Below, piece after piece: positions 51,095 through 60,095 of a stretch of DNA of 64,000 nt. The position numbers and the translations under genes are program-made. Numbering within the stretch: position 1 is the first letter of the stretch; the number at the start of each line of letters is the position of its first letter. The stretch comes from JAAXVQ01 sp964604705 (GTDB taxonomy: Bacteria > Oederibacteriota > JAAXVQ01): NCBI GenBank assembly GCA_964604705.1, contig CAZSAP010000003.1:248001-312000 (forward strand), written 5' to 3'. The notes below the pieces were generated by a model. The model was given only the letters and a program-made list of their open reading frames with translations. It was not told where the DNA came from and did not search any database.

Positions 51095-51925
51095 TCACGG
51101 ACGACGACGCTTATCCGATTTGGGTTTGGAACCTCGGCCGGCCGCCTTAGCCTGCGGAAAAACTCCGGCACGTACATCGGACGAAAAGGCCTGCACGGCC
51201 TTAATGGCATCGGCCCCCAACTCCGCGTAGCGCTTTACAAAACACGGAGTAAAATCCACAAACAACCCCAAAAGATCGTACGTCACCAACACTTGCCCGT
51301 CACACCCAGGTCCCGATCCACACCCAATCGTGGGTATGCGCAACGCCCGGGTCACTTCCCGCGCCGAGGCATGATCGGTCTTTTCAATCACCACGGCAAA
51401 CGCACCGGCTTTTTCCACGGCTCGCGCATCGGCCAACAACCGCTTGCGCCCGGCCGCATCCACGGCTTGTGTGGCGTAACCGCCCACCTGATGAATGGCC
51501 TGGGGACAAAGTCCAATATGGGCCATCACCGGAATGTCGGCCCGTACAATGGCCTGAATCACGGGGACCATGTCCACGCCGCCTTCAAGCTTCACGGCAT
51601 GCGCGCCGCCTTCTTTGATCAAGCGTCCGGCATTGCGGACGGCGTCTTCCACCGATACCTGATAGGACATAAAGGGCATGTCCACCACCACCAGCGCCTC
51701 TCCGGAACCACGCACCACCGCGCGGGTATGATGAATCATGTCCTCCAGAGTCACCGGCAAGGTCGTGCGGTGACCAAGCACCACGTTGCCCAGAGAATCC
51801 CCGACCAACATCACCGGGACCTGAGCCCGCGCCAACAACACCGCGACGGTGTAGTCGTAGGCCGTGAGCATGGTGAATTTTTCACCGGTCTTTTTCCATT
51901 GGGCCAACTGACGGAGGGTGATCAT
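51095..51925 (-). CDS. panB: 3-methyl-2-oxobutanoate hydroxymethyltransferase
   Basis: 276 residues. TMLTAYDYTVA, VGDSLGNVVLGH (metal-binding Asp) and MAHIGLCPQAIHQVGG are PanB signatures. It makes ketopantoate using methylene-tetrahydrofolate. It begins three bases after the deoxynucleoside kinase stop. No panE is visible, so IlvC or a distant reductase may do the next step. The last 20 residues are basic and variable. Confidence 0.96.
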   Translation of the reverse strand: MITLRQLAQWKKTGEKFTMLTAYDYTVAVLLARAQVPVMLVGDSLGNVVLGHRTTLPVTLEDMIHHTRAVVRGSGEALVVVDMPFMSYQVSVEDAVRNAGRLIKEGGAHAVKLEGGVDMVPVIQAIVRADIPVMAHIGLCPQAIHQVGGYATQAVDAAGRKRLLADARAVEKAGAFAVVIEKTDHASAREVTRALRIPTIGCGSGPGCDGQVLVTYDLLGLFVDFTPCFVKRYAELGADAIKAVQAFSSDVRAGVFPQAKAAGRGSKPKSDKRRRP

Positions 51926-51927
51926 GA

Positions 51928-52572
51928 CTAAGCGATGTGTCCGCTGGGCTTGTAGTACTGAGTCCCCTTGCCCATCGTACGGATGTATGAAATCAGATCC
52001 TGCAGGTCTTCGGCACTGTGGACAAAATCAATGTCGTTGGTATTCACCACCAGCAACGGTGTTTCCTGGTAGTGAAAGAAATAATAATTGTACGCTTGAT
52101 TTAAGCGTTCCAGATAATCCCGGTGAATCCCCTTTTCAAACGTGCGTCCCCGGCGTGTCAACCGCTGAGCAAGCACCTCGGTCGAAGCCTGGAGGTAAAT
52201 CACCAAGTCCGGCTTAACAATCTGATCCCGCAAGAGCCCGCACAAACGCTCATACAGATTCAATTCATTTTCTTCCAAGTTCAAGTACGCAAAAATCCGA
52301 TCCTTGGCAAACACATAATCGCAGACCAAGTTCCGTCGGAACAAATCTCCCTGGGCAATCTCCATCTGCTGACGATACCGGCTCAGCAAAAAGAAAATCT
52401 GGGTTTGAAACGCATTGCCCCGGATATCTTTATAGAATTTTTCTAGAAACGGGTTCTCATCCGTGGCTTCCAGCACCAGCCGCGCATTAAACGCTTTGGC
52501 CAATTGCTCACATAAGCTGGTTTTGCCCACGCCCAAGACACCTTCCACCGCTATGTAACGGCTTCCGTCCAC
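51928..52572 (-). CDS. Deoxynucleoside kinase (dGK/dAK type)
   Basis: 214 residues from a GTG at 52572, with GAGGTGA upstream. The P-loop VEGVLGVGKTSL (9-20) and the DRY/ERS-like NLVCDYVFAKDRIFAYLNL region match bacterial deoxyguanosine/deoxyadenosine kinases. RLTRRGRTFEKGI is the lid Arg motif. It salvages deoxynucleosides. It lies between folK and panB, an order seen in several candidate-phylum genomes. Confidence 0.9.
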   Translation of the reverse strand: MDGSRYIAVEGVLGVGKTSLCEQLAKAFNARLVLEATDENPFLEKFYKDIRGNAFQTQIFFLLSRYRQQMEIAQGDLFRRNLVCDYVFAKDRIFAYLNLEENELNLYERLCGLLRDQIVKPDLVIYLQASTEVLAQRLTRRGRTFEKGIHRDYLERLNQAYNYYFFHYQETPLLVVNTNDIDFVHSAEDLQDLISYIRTMGKGTQYYKPSGHIA

Positions 52573-52588
52573 GGAACGTCACCTCGAT

Positions 52589-53149
52589 TTATATATTGGC
52601 CCAACGCGAACCGCCCGCCAACTGCCAGACCCCATGCGGCGAAACCTTCTCAACCAACTCCGCCATGGTTTGATCCAACAACGGATGCCGAACCTCGGGC
52701 GCGATCTCTGCCAATGGAATCAAGGCAAAGGCTCGTTCCGCCAGGCGGGGATGCGGCACCACGAGTTCAGCTTCAGCCAGAATCTGACCTTCATATAATA
52801 ACAGATCCACATCCAGTTCGCGAGGGGCATTGCGTACCCCCACCCGACCGGCCTGGACCTCCAGGCGCTTGCCCAACCGCAACAGCGAAAACGGGGTGAG
52901 TGAGGTATCCACACCAATGACGGCGTTTACAAACTCCGGCTGCGCCTCCACCCCCACCGGCAACGTCCGGTACAGCGAAGAGGCCGCTGTGACCCGTAAA
53001 TCTTTTCGGCGCGCCAAGGCCTGCACCGCGGCCGCCAACTGTTTTTCCGGAGTGCCCAGATTGGCCCCCAAACCCAGATACGCGCGAAAGACCCGCCCGC
53101 CGGGTTTGTATGCTTGTGATTCCGTCGCCTCCGACGTCGTTTCCATCAT
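52589..53149 (-). CDS. folK: 2-amino-4-hydroxy-6-hydroxymethyldihydropteridine pyrophosphokinase
   Basis: 186 residues from the ATG at 53149, whose A is the last base of the preceding stop; the frame extends upstream but inside that gene. AYLGLGANLGTPEKQL is the start signature, ELDVDLLLYEG the metal-binding Asp-x-Asp motif, and VVPHPRLAERAFALIPL the family C-terminal motif. It transfers pyrophosphate from ATP to the pterin in folate synthesis. folC lies 5.5 kb upstream in the same direction. Confidence 0.95.
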   Translation of the reverse strand: MMETTSEATESQAYKPGGRVFRAYLGLGANLGTPEKQLAAAVQALARRKDLRVTAASSLYRTLPVGVEAQPEFVNAVIGVDTSLTPFSLLRLGKRLEVQAGRVGVRNAPRELDVDLLLYEGQILAEAELVVPHPRLAERAFALIPLAEIAPEVRHPLLDQTMAELVEKVSPHGVWQLAGGSRWANI

Positions 53150-53547
53150 CAACGACGCTCGACATCCTCCGCCGGAGCCGAGACGGTTTCGTCGTGCTCG
53201 GTCACTTCCAACAGCGTCGGACGCGCGGTTTTCCAAGCCGGATAATGTTTGTCCATCCACTCTTTGGCCGCTTCCTGCAAGGTAAGCGACGATCCGGCCT
53301 CAAGTTTTCCAGCCTTCACGAGGTTCTCGGTTTGGAGCCACTTGTAGTTCAACACTTCTTGGTAGATTTCACGTGCTTCCGGTTCCTGAATCACCTTGTG
53401 GACCAGTTCCTTCAGCTTCAAGGTGTACTGTCCGTCCAAAAGGGGTTCGATCACGGCCCGCCAAACATTGTTCCGCGAGATCTCAACATCCACAATGCCG
53501 TACCCCAACATGGTGATGCCTTTTCGATCCAACTTCACCGCGCTCAT
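53149..53547 (-). CDS. Hypothetical protein, weak resemblance to DUF4032 C-terminus
   Basis: 132 residues from the ATG at 53547, which has GAGGTGA upstream; the track frame to 53556 adds three residues. The middle reads EIYQEVLNYKWLQTENL followed by LTLQEAAKEWMDKHYPAW, a helix pattern that recalls the C-terminal part of DUF4032 proteins. The acidic tail is probably disordered. It sits between dapB and folK, a place where other genomes may carry a diaminopimelate aminotransferase gene. Function unknown. Confidence 0.6.
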   Translation of the reverse strand: MSAVKLDRKGITMLGYGIVDVEISRNNVWRAVIEPLLDGQYTLKLKELVHKVIQEPEAREIYQEVLNYKWLQTENLVKAGKLEAGSSLTLQEAAKEWMDKHYPAWKTARPTLLEVTEHDETVSAPAEDVERR

Positions 53548-53583
53548 GAAAATCACCTCATTTCATAACGAACCCTGCTCTGT

Positions 53584-54393
53584 CTACTTCTTGGCCAACC
53601 CCAACACGTCGGCCATGGAGTACCAACCGTGCTTCTGCCCGCACAACCAAGCGGCGGCTCGCACCGCCCCGCCGGCAAAGACTTCACGGGAATGCGCCTG
53701 GTGCTTGAACTCCAAACGCTCTTTGGGACCGGCAAACAAAACCGTATGATCACCCACAATATCTCCGCCGCGCACCGCATGCATGCCGATTTCCGCCTGC
53801 GTGCGTACACCCGTGAGCCCTTCCCGTCCGTGTCGCGCAGCCGTGGCCGAATCCAACTCACGCCCGGAACAAGCTGCGTTGTAAAGCATGATGGCCGTGC
53901 CCGAAGGCGCGTCCTTCTTCTGGTTGTGATGGGCCTCGACAATCTCAATGTCGTAGTTCGCATCCAATATCGCCGCCGCCTGCTCAACCAACAACGACAA
54001 CAAATTAACCCCCAGTGAAAAGTTGGCGGAATAAATCACACCTACATTTTCCGCCGCCCACTGCAAAACTTTCTTCTGCTCCTCATTGAGACCGGTGGTT
54101 CCCACCACCAGGCTGCACTTGTTAGAAACCGCCAAGCGCGCCAAGGCCACCGTGGCTTCCGGGGCTGTGAAGTCAATCACCACCTCACAGTTGGCGATCA
54201 CCGCTTCGGGACCGGCGGCGAGCGCTACACCGGCACGCTCAACCCCTGCCAACTCACCGGCATCACTGCCGAGCAAAGGGTGACCGGGACGTTCCCAAGC
54301 CGCGGCCAACGTGAGTCCAGGGTGTTTCAACACCATGCTCACCAAGGCACGTCCCATGCGTCCAGCGGCGCCTGCAATCCCAACCCGTTTCAT
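53584..54393 (-). CDS. dapB: 4-hydroxy-tetrahydrodipicolinate reductase
   Basis: 269 residues. The Rossmann start VGIAGAAGRMGRALVSMVL, VVGTTGLNEEQ and the catalytic HHNQKKDAPSGTA (His and Lys of the active site) are DapB hallmarks. It reduces the dapA product with NAD(P)H toward diaminopimelate and lysine. It begins three bases after the dapA stop. Confidence 0.97.
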   Translation of the reverse strand: MKRVGIAGAAGRMGRALVSMVLKHPGLTLAAAWERPGHPLLGSDAGELAGVERAGVALAAGPEAVIANCEVVIDFTAPEATVALARLAVSNKCSLVVGTTGLNEEQKKVLQWAAENVGVIYSANFSLGVNLLSLLVEQAAAILDANYDIEIVEAHHNQKKDAPSGTAIMLYNAACSGRELDSATAARHGREGLTGVRTQAEIGMHAVRGGDIVGDHTVLFAGPKERLEFKHQAHSREVFAGGAVRAAAWLCGQKHGWYSMADVLGLAKK

Positions 54394-54395
54394 AA

Positions 54396-55283
54396 TTATC
54401 CCCGCCCTTTCAGCAAACCGTACTGTTCAATGGCCTGCCGCACTTTGATGCGCGTAGCCTCGGTAACGGTCACCAGCGGCAACCGCAACTCTTGTGAGCA
54501 CAGGCCCATCATCTCCATGGCCGCCTTTACGGGTGCCGGATTGGTCTCCAGGAACATGGCGCGAATCAACGGCAACATGCGCTCGTGCAAGGGCAACGCG
54601 GCGCGGAAATCGCCTTCCAGGCACGCGGCCACGATATCGGCCGTCTGGCGCGGCGCGATGTTGGCCACCACGGAAATCACGCCTTTGCCCCCTACGGCCA
54701 TAAGCGGCAGGGTCAAGGCATCATCGCCGGACAGAATTGCCACCCGGTCACCGATCAAGGAGTGCAATGTGCTCATTTGTTCCAAATTGCCCGAGGCCTC
54801 TTTAACCCCCACCAGCAAGGGGCAGGCGTCGGCAATGCGCGCAATGGTCTCAGGCAAAACATTGACCGCCGTCCGACTCTGGATGTTGTACAAGACAAAC
54901 GGGAAATGGGTGGCCTCGGCAATGGCCAAGAAATGGCGGTAAAGACCCTCTTGGGTCGGTTTGTTGTAATAGGGCGCAATCAAAAGCGCACCGTTGGCGC
55001 CGACTTCCTTGGCGGCCTTGGTCAGCTCAATGGCTTCAGTGGTGTTGTTGGATCCGGTTCCGGCCATAACCTGGACCCGCCCGGCGGCGGTTTGCACCGT
55101 CAGTTCAATGACACGACGATGTTCAGCCATGGTAAGCGTAGCCGATTCGCCCGTAGTGCCGCAGGGCACCAAAACGTTCGTCCCATTGGCAATTTGAAAC
55201 TCGACCAAGTCACGCAAGCGTGCTTCGTCTACCCGGTTGTTGGAGAAGGGCGTGACCAACGCCACCATGGAACCTTTAAACAT
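54396..55283 (-). CDS. dapA: 4-hydroxy-tetrahydrodipicolinate synthase
   Basis: 295 residues. GSMVALVTPF at the start, VLVPCGTTGESATLT, VLYNIQSRTAVNVLP (catalytic Tyr) and VGVKEASGN (Schiff-base Lys) identify DapA. It condenses pyruvate with aspartate semialdehyde. GGAGG precedes the ATG. An imperfect palindrome fills the 220-base space upstream of it toward dapF, so dapA may have its own promoter. Confidence 0.97.
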   Translation of the reverse strand: MFKGSMVALVTPFSNNRVDEARLRDLVEFQIANGTNVLVPCGTTGESATLTMAEHRRVIELTVQTAAGRVQVMAGTGSNNTTEAIELTKAAKEVGANGALLIAPYYNKPTQEGLYRHFLAIAEATHFPFVLYNIQSRTAVNVLPETIARIADACPLLVGVKEASGNLEQMSTLHSLIGDRVAILSGDDALTLPLMAVGGKGVISVVANIAPRQTADIVAACLEGDFRAALPLHERMLPLIRAMFLETNPAPVKAAMEMMGLCSQELRLPLVTVTEATRIKVRQAIEQYGLLKGRG

Positions 55284-55360
55284 CTTCTTGCCTCCGTTAT
55301 AAAAACGTAATCCGATTTCTCACGAACCGGTTTGTTGCCTCTTATTAAAACCTCTGTTGC

Positions 55361-55501
55361 TGCCGCTTCGGTCGCTGTGCATTGTTCGCAGTGAGGACTG
55401 TCCGAGCACCGATGGCTACCCGGGTTGCATAAAGCACATCTATTTTCCAGCGGTGGTTGCGAGTTCCGCAGCCAGAACAGGGCACAGTGGCCGAAGCGCT
55501 C
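55361..55501. repeat. Imperfect palindrome between dapF and dapA, sharing a core with 57784-57883
   Basis: Outer arms 55361-55380 and 55482-55501 are complementary at about 15 of 20 positions. Inside, GCAGTGAGGACTG (55388-55400) and GCGAGTTCCGCAGC (55459-55472) recur in the element near 57.8 kb. The two arms of the core can pair with each other. No gene is seen; the stretch from 55284 to 55503 holds nothing else recognised. Confidence 0.65.
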
Positions 55502-55503
55502 TG

Positions 55504-56355
55504 CTACCCTCGGCTTTTCTCCACATCAAAGGCCAGCGCCTCATCGGAGAGCTCGCCCCAAAATACCAACCGGGCTTCCCCGGTCTGAAACACATTGGCA
55601 AACCCTTGCGGGGTAAGTTCAAATTCCACTTTCAACGGCAACCCGCTCTGGGTGATCACATTCACCGGCGATTGAACCCACCCGCGTTTGGCCGCACACA
55701 ATGCCGCGGCGGCCGAACCGGTCCCGCAGGCCAGGGTCTCGCCCTCCACGCCGCGTTCGTACGTGCGAATCAAAAGCTCGTGCGGATTCACCACTTGGGC
55801 AAAATTCACATTGGTTCCGGCAGGCTGAAACTGAGCGTGGTAGCGAATCTCGTGGCCCAGCAACTCAACCGGTTCGTGTTCCACTTCGGAGGAATACAGC
55901 ACCGCGTGCGGAACGCCGGTATCCACAAAGTCGTACTCGCGTTCGCCTTGGCTGGTGACCAAGGTCTGTCCGGAACGCCACTGCTCCGGCGTGCGCAACC
56001 CCAAGCGGACTTGGTCTCCTTGTACCAGGGCGCGATAACGCCCCGACGGTGCGGTAAAGCTTAGCTCGCGTCCTTCTTTTCCTGCGCCCACCAAGACCGC
56101 AAAGCGGGAAATGCAACGCCCGCCGTTCCCGCACATGGCCGCTTCCGAGCCGTCGGCATTAAAATAGCGCATGGTAAAGTCCGCATCCGGGGACGTCCCC
56201 AAAAGCATGACCCCGTCGGCACCTACGGAAAACCGCGGAGTGCAGACACGGCGAATCCAATCCGGCGACACGTCGGTCATGATTTGGGCGCGATTGTCAA
56301 CCACCACAAAATCATTGGCCGCGCCTGACATTTTTGCAAAGCGTAACGTGGGCAT
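55504..56355 (-). CDS. dapF: Diaminopimelate epimerase
   Basis: 283 residues from the ATG at 56355, with AAGGTGA upstream. FAKMSGAANDFVVVDN, MCGNGGRCISRF (first catalytic Cys) and LACGTGSAAAAL (second catalytic Cys) are complete. It interconverts LL- and meso-diaminopimelate. It starts ten bases after lysA. Note Ala in place of the usual Gly in the MxGxGND start motif (SGAANDF). Confidence 0.97.
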   Translation of the reverse strand: MPTLRFAKMSGAANDFVVVDNRAQIMTDVSPDWIRRVCTPRFSVGADGVMLLGTSPDADFTMRYFNADGSEAAMCGNGGRCISRFAVLVGAGKEGRELSFTAPSGRYRALVQGDQVRLGLRTPEQWRSGQTLVTSQGEREYDFVDTGVPHAVLYSSEVEHEPVELLGHEIRYHAQFQPAGTNVNFAQVVNPHELLIRTYERGVEGETLACGTGSAAAALCAAKRGWVQSPVNVITQSGLPLKVEFELTPQGFANVFQTGEARLVFWGELSDEALAFDVEKSRG

Positions 56356-56365
56356 ACCACTCACC

Positions 56366-57637
56366 TTATTTCTTCATCTTGAACGTCTTCACACCCTGGG
56401 CTTCGGTGGCCAAAATATCCTGCATGGTCTCACGGCGCCGAATCACCGTCGACTTGGTTCCCGCAACCAGCACCTCGGCCGCACGCCGGCGCGAATTGTA
56501 ATTGGAAGCCATGGCCATGCCATAGGCCCCGGCGCTGCGCACGGCCAAAACATCGCCTTCTTCCAGGCGCGGCAAATGCCGCTCCTTGCCGAGAAAATCT
56601 CCGGATTCGCAAATGGGTCCGACCACGTCGCACAACACCGTACTTGCAGACCGGCTCTTCTTCACCGGCACGATCTGGTGATGGGCATGATAGAGACTGG
56701 GACGGATCAAATCGTTCATGCCCGCATCCACAATCACAAACGACTTCACATGCCCGCGCTTGACGTACTGCACCGTCGTGAGAAGAATCCCGGCATTGCC
56801 CACGATGAAGCGGCCCGGCTCAAGAATCAGCTTGCAGCCCAACGGCTTGAGCAAAGGTATCACCGCTTTGGCAAACGCATCCGCGGTTTGCGGTGTTTCT
56901 TCATTGTATATGATGCCAAGACCGCCACCCATGTTGAAATACTCAATGGCATGCCCGGCTCCGCGCAAATCCTTTAACAATACCGCCAAACGTTTCAACG
57001 CCTGCAGGTACGGGGTCACGCTGGTGATCTGCGAACCTATGTGCATGTGCACACCAACGGCCTGTATGTGTTTCAGTTTCTTCGCCTCGTTGAACAACCC
57101 GATCGCAATGGGGATCGAAAGCCCAAATTTATTCTCTTTGGTTCCCGTGGTGATGTAATGATGTGTTTTGGCATCCACGTCCGGGTTGATCCGCAACGCC
57201 ACCCGGGCGGAACATTTCAACTGTCCGGCCACATGGTTGATCCGTCGCAACTCCGGTTCGGACTCGACGTTGAACATCAAGATCCCGGCCCGCAGCGCCT
57301 CGGCGATTTCCTCGCGGGTCTTGCCCACCCCGGCATACACAATGCGCTCGGGAGGCACGCCCACAACTTGAGCTCGTGTCAGTTCCCCGCCCGAAACAAT
57401 ATCCATGCCGGCACCCTGCCCGGCCAATTCCGAAAGAATGGAGAGGTTGGAGTTGGCCTTGACGGAGTAGCAAATCAAGGGGTTCATGTCCGCAAATGCG
57501 GATTGTATCTTGTGAAAATGGGAGAGTAAGGTGCGCTGGCTGTACACATACAGCGGCGTCCCGTGGGTCTTTACCAGACGTGCCACGGGCACATCCTCGC
57601 AATGCAATTCACCTTGTTTAAACTTAAAATCATCCAT
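56366..57637 (-). CDS. lysA: Diaminopimelate decarboxylase
   Basis: 423 residues. YSVKANSNLSILSEL holds the PLP Lys; FNMGGGLGIIY, ILEPGRFIVGNAG and CESGDFLGKER (Cys of the active site) are all present. It makes lysine from meso-diaminopimelate. The unit lysA-dapF-dapA-dapB is in one direction, with a structured repeat and terminator upstream of lysA, so lysA probably begins this transcript. There is no dapL/dapC/dapD in the window. Confidence 0.97.
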   Translation of the reverse strand: MDDFKFKQGELHCEDVPVARLVKTHGTPLYVYSQRTLLSHFHKIQSAFADMNPLICYSVKANSNLSILSELAGQGAGMDIVSGGELTRAQVVGVPPERIVYAGVGKTREEIAEALRAGILMFNVESEPELRRINHVAGQLKCSARVALRINPDVDAKTHHYITTGTKENKFGLSIPIAIGLFNEAKKLKHIQAVGVHMHIGSQITSVTPYLQALKRLAVLLKDLRGAGHAIEYFNMGGGLGIIYNEETPQTADAFAKAVIPLLKPLGCKLILEPGRFIVGNAGILLTTVQYVKRGHVKSFVIVDAGMNDLIRPSLYHAHHQIVPVKKSRSASTVLCDVVGPICESGDFLGKERHLPRLEEGDVLAVRSAGAYGMAMASNYNSRRRAAEVLVAGTKSTVIRRRETMQDILATEAQGVKTFKMKK

Positions 57638-57783
57638 GGCCCAACCGCTCCTTCTCGCCCTAAATGCCCTTGTCCGGAGACATTACAAAAACGTAAAATA
57701 AAGGGAAATGTAACATACCCCCACCCCCTTGTCAATGAGAGGGCCGGGATTTCAACAACGCTAATTTTTCAGCGATCAAACCC
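57638..57783 (-). other. Upstream region of lysA
   Basis: About 145 bases with no gene. It contains an AT-rich stretch (57690-57715) that may hold the lysA promoter, but I see no clear -35/-10 pair. The rest of the 340-base space to 57978 is taken by the palindrome and the terminator listed separately. Confidence 0.4.
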
Positions 57784-57883
57784 TACGTTCATGCACCAAA
57801 GTCTCGCTGGGTGCAGCGAGGACTGCTCGAGCCCATCAAGGGCGAGTTCCGCAGCAAACCCAGCGAGACTTTGACGCATGACG
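57784..57883. repeat. Palindromic element upstream of lysA
   Basis: Arms CAAAGTCTCGCTGGGT (57797-57812) and ACCCAGCGAGACTTTG (57858-57873) are perfect, and pairing continues outwards imperfectly to about 57784 and 57883. The centre carries GCAGCGAGGACTG (57813-57825) and GCGAGTTCCGCAGC (57842-57855), shared with the 55.4 kb element, and CTCGAGCCC/GGGCGAG can form an inner stem. A cruciform-like repeat or RNA hairpin. Confidence 0.75.
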
Positions 57884-57919
57884 ACCGCTGCAACCGATCC
57901 GACCCCACATCCGGGGTAT

Positions 57920-57948
57920 AAAAAAAAGCAGGACGCATTGCGCCCTGC
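57920..57948 (-). terminator. Rho-independent terminator after the outer-membrane-like gene
   Basis: On the minus strand GCAGGGCGCAATGCGTCCTGC folds to a ten-pair stem (one G-T), directly followed by eight T. A second hairpin (GCCGATTCT/AGAATC-CGGC) overlaps the gene end at 57952-57976. It ends the transcript of the gene at 57979-58656. Confidence 0.9.
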
Positions 57949-57978
57949 CAAGCCGAGATTCTCTGAAGAATCGGCGAT

Positions 57979-58656
57979 TTAAAAGTTCTTACCGATACTA
58001 ATACGCTGTTGTTGTGTAAACTGCGGCGTCATGTCGTAATCCAATGCCACTTGCCAATCCGCCCACTGGATACCCAAACCCAAGTTCATGTTGCCCCGTA
58101 CTTCCGAATCATTGCGCAACGTGTACTGCCAACGTGAAATCACCTGTTCGGACCAATGATACCTCGACCCGACTTCCAAACGCATCACATCGTTAAACGG
58201 TGCAAATACCCGCGCGGATACATCCATCGTATCGCCTAAATGATACAGCGATTCCATTTCCATACGCAAAGGAATAAAACGACCGCAAAACAGGTAGTTG
58301 TTCAAATCTTCATCGGCCCAAATGCGAAGTTTGGCTTCCAGGGGTAAAGCGTTCGTGGTGTCTTGTGCGGGATTAAGTTTTTGCAGATCAAGCGTGGCCG
58401 TGGCTTGCATGTGGCTCAGGTCCATGGAAACACCCGAATCGGACATGAACCGGCGGAGATTGTCTTGAACATATTGACGCAGATATTCCTGTCCACGCGA
58501 GAGATAGGTGTGCCGGTCACTCTCCGTGATGGTCTGCTGTTCGCCGTACAAGGAGGCGGTCTGAAGATCGTTGGCCCGAAAGGTCTCGGCCGAGACTCCG
58601 GTAGCCCAACCACCCACTCCGGCGATTAAGATGAACAAAACGCGCTGCATACGCAT
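57979..58656 (-). CDS. Outer-membrane-like protein of unknown function
   Basis: 225 residues with a signal peptide (1-23, VSA). The first third after it is helical (ESDRHTYLSRGQEYLRQYVQ); the last 110 residues alternate in beta pattern, with WADWQVALDYDMTPQFTQ, and end in Phe (SIGKNF), as typical of outer membrane barrel proteins. No named family recognised. A good terminator follows. It lies 34 bases after folC. Confidence 0.65.
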   Translation of the reverse strand: MRMQRVLFILIAGVGGWATGVSAETFRANDLQTASLYGEQQTITESDRHTYLSRGQEYLRQYVQDNLRRFMSDSGVSMDLSHMQATATLDLQKLNPAQDTTNALPLEAKLRIWADEDLNNYLFCGRFIPLRMEMESLYHLGDTMDVSARVFAPFNDVMRLEVGSRYHWSEQVISRWQYTLRNDSEVRGNMNLGLGIQWADWQVALDYDMTPQFTQQQRISIGKNF

Positions 58657-58690
58657 GTCCAGGAAATCCTCCGGCTAAAACTATAGCATC

Positions 58691-60085
58691 TCACTTAGGG
58701 GCTGTCAAACGTTTACCCCGCTTTTTCAAGTATCGGCGCGCCGGTGCCAATAAATAGAGCGAACCTGCTACCACCACCGTCCCTTGAGTCCCAGCCGCAT
58801 GCAGGGCCTCGGTCAAGGCGCGACTCAATTGGGCCTTGGGAAAAGCGTTGATTCCATAAGCCAAAAAACACTCGGCCAAGGCTTCGGGCGCCAAGCCCCG
58901 GGCATCCGGCGGACGAACCGTCCATACCGAATGCACTCCCGGTGCCAGCAGGCGGACCATGGAGGCGGAATCCTTATCTGCCATAACCCCCATAACCAAC
59001 GCCACCGGAGCCTTAAACGACCGCAGCTCGTCTGCCAAAGCCAGGGCCGCCGCCGGATTATGGGCCCCATCCAGAAAAACTGCGGGTCGGACAGCTATTT
59101 TTTCCAAACGCCCAGGCCACACCACCTTGCGAAACCCCTGTTTCCGGGCTGCCGGGGAAACAGAGAAACCCAGGCGATTGAGCTCGTTGAGTACCAAAAC
59201 CGCCAACGCTGCGTTGCGCGTTTGATGTTCTCCCCGCAACCCTACCTCCAGCGTGAGCCTGGCAGTATCCGGGGTTTTCAGTGTTACTGCAAGTCCCCAC
59301 GCTTTGCGCTCCCAACCCAGAATGCGTACGGTATCTGTCTGCTCAACGCCTGCCCAGACCAAGGAGGCACCCACCTGGAGCGCATGCTCCTGAATCACAC
59401 GCCGAATCGCCGGAGTCGTTTCGGCACTGACAAAGGGCACTCCCTTCCGAGCAATGGCGGCTTTTTCCCGAGCAATGTCCGCCAAGGTGGGTCCCAACTC
59501 ACGCGTATGATCCAACCCCACGTGTGTCAAAACCGAGACGAGCACCTTTTGCCACGCCGAGGTCGAATCCAAGCGCCCACCCATGCCCACTTCCACCACC
59601 GCCAGGTCCAGCTTCGCCTGGCGAAAGGCCAAGGCGGCCAACACGGTCCAAGCCTCGAAGGTCGTGGCCGGTTCCCCCTGGCGATGTAACTTCTTCAAGG
59701 CGGGCAGGAGTTCACTCACAACTCGGACAAAGGCCGGGCGTGAAATCATCCGCGACCCCAGCACAATGCGCTCGCGCTCATCTTCCAAATGCGGAGAGGT
59801 GAAACGCCCAACACGGTAACCTGCCGCGAGCAACGCCGCGTGCACCAACGCGGCCACCGAGCCTTTGCCATTGGTGCCCGTGATCTGAATGGCCGGGACC
59901 GCGGCATCGGGACGCCCCAACGCAGCCAACAAGGCCTGCGTCCGCGCCAAGCCCGGTTTTACGGCTTTGACGGTCCAACGATGCAATGCGTCTTTGGCTT
60001 GGGCAAACGATAATGGGGATAAAACAGAAACGCGGTTCTGCCCCCGGCGTACGCTGGCGACAGAACCGCGTGATAATTTACGCAT
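58691..60085 (-). CDS. folC: Folylpolyglutamate/dihydrofolate synthase
   Basis: 464 residues; the first 25 are basic and may be an over-extension, since no ribosome site is clear. The P-loop ITGTNGKGSVAALVHAALLA (68-87), the HTSPHL-like RFTSPHLEDERERI and VFLDGAHNPAAALAL are Mur-ligase/FolC motifs. It adds glutamate to (dihydro)folate. It follows accD by ten bases, a common accD-folC pairing in bacteria. Confidence 0.94.
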   Translation of the reverse strand: MRKLSRGSVASVRRGQNRVSVLSPLSFAQAKDALHRWTVKAVKPGLARTQALLAALGRPDAAVPAIQITGTNGKGSVAALVHAALLAAGYRVGRFTSPHLEDERERIVLGSRMISRPAFVRVVSELLPALKKLHRQGEPATTFEAWTVLAALAFRQAKLDLAVVEVGMGGRLDSTSAWQKVLVSVLTHVGLDHTRELGPTLADIAREKAAIARKGVPFVSAETTPAIRRVIQEHALQVGASLVWAGVEQTDTVRILGWERKAWGLAVTLKTPDTARLTLEVGLRGEHQTRNAALAVLVLNELNRLGFSVSPAARKQGFRKVVWPGRLEKIAVRPAVFLDGAHNPAAALALADELRSFKAPVALVMGVMADKDSASMVRLLAPGVHSVWTVRPPDARGLAPEALAECFLAYGINAFPKAQLSRALTEALHAAGTQGTVVVAGSLYLLAPARRYLKKRGKRLTAPK

Positions 60086-60095
60086 GCACGTTCAA

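Noticed and set aside
58784..59689. 301-codon plus-strand frame opposite folC
   Set aside because: Antisense shadow of a gene with intact FolC motifs.
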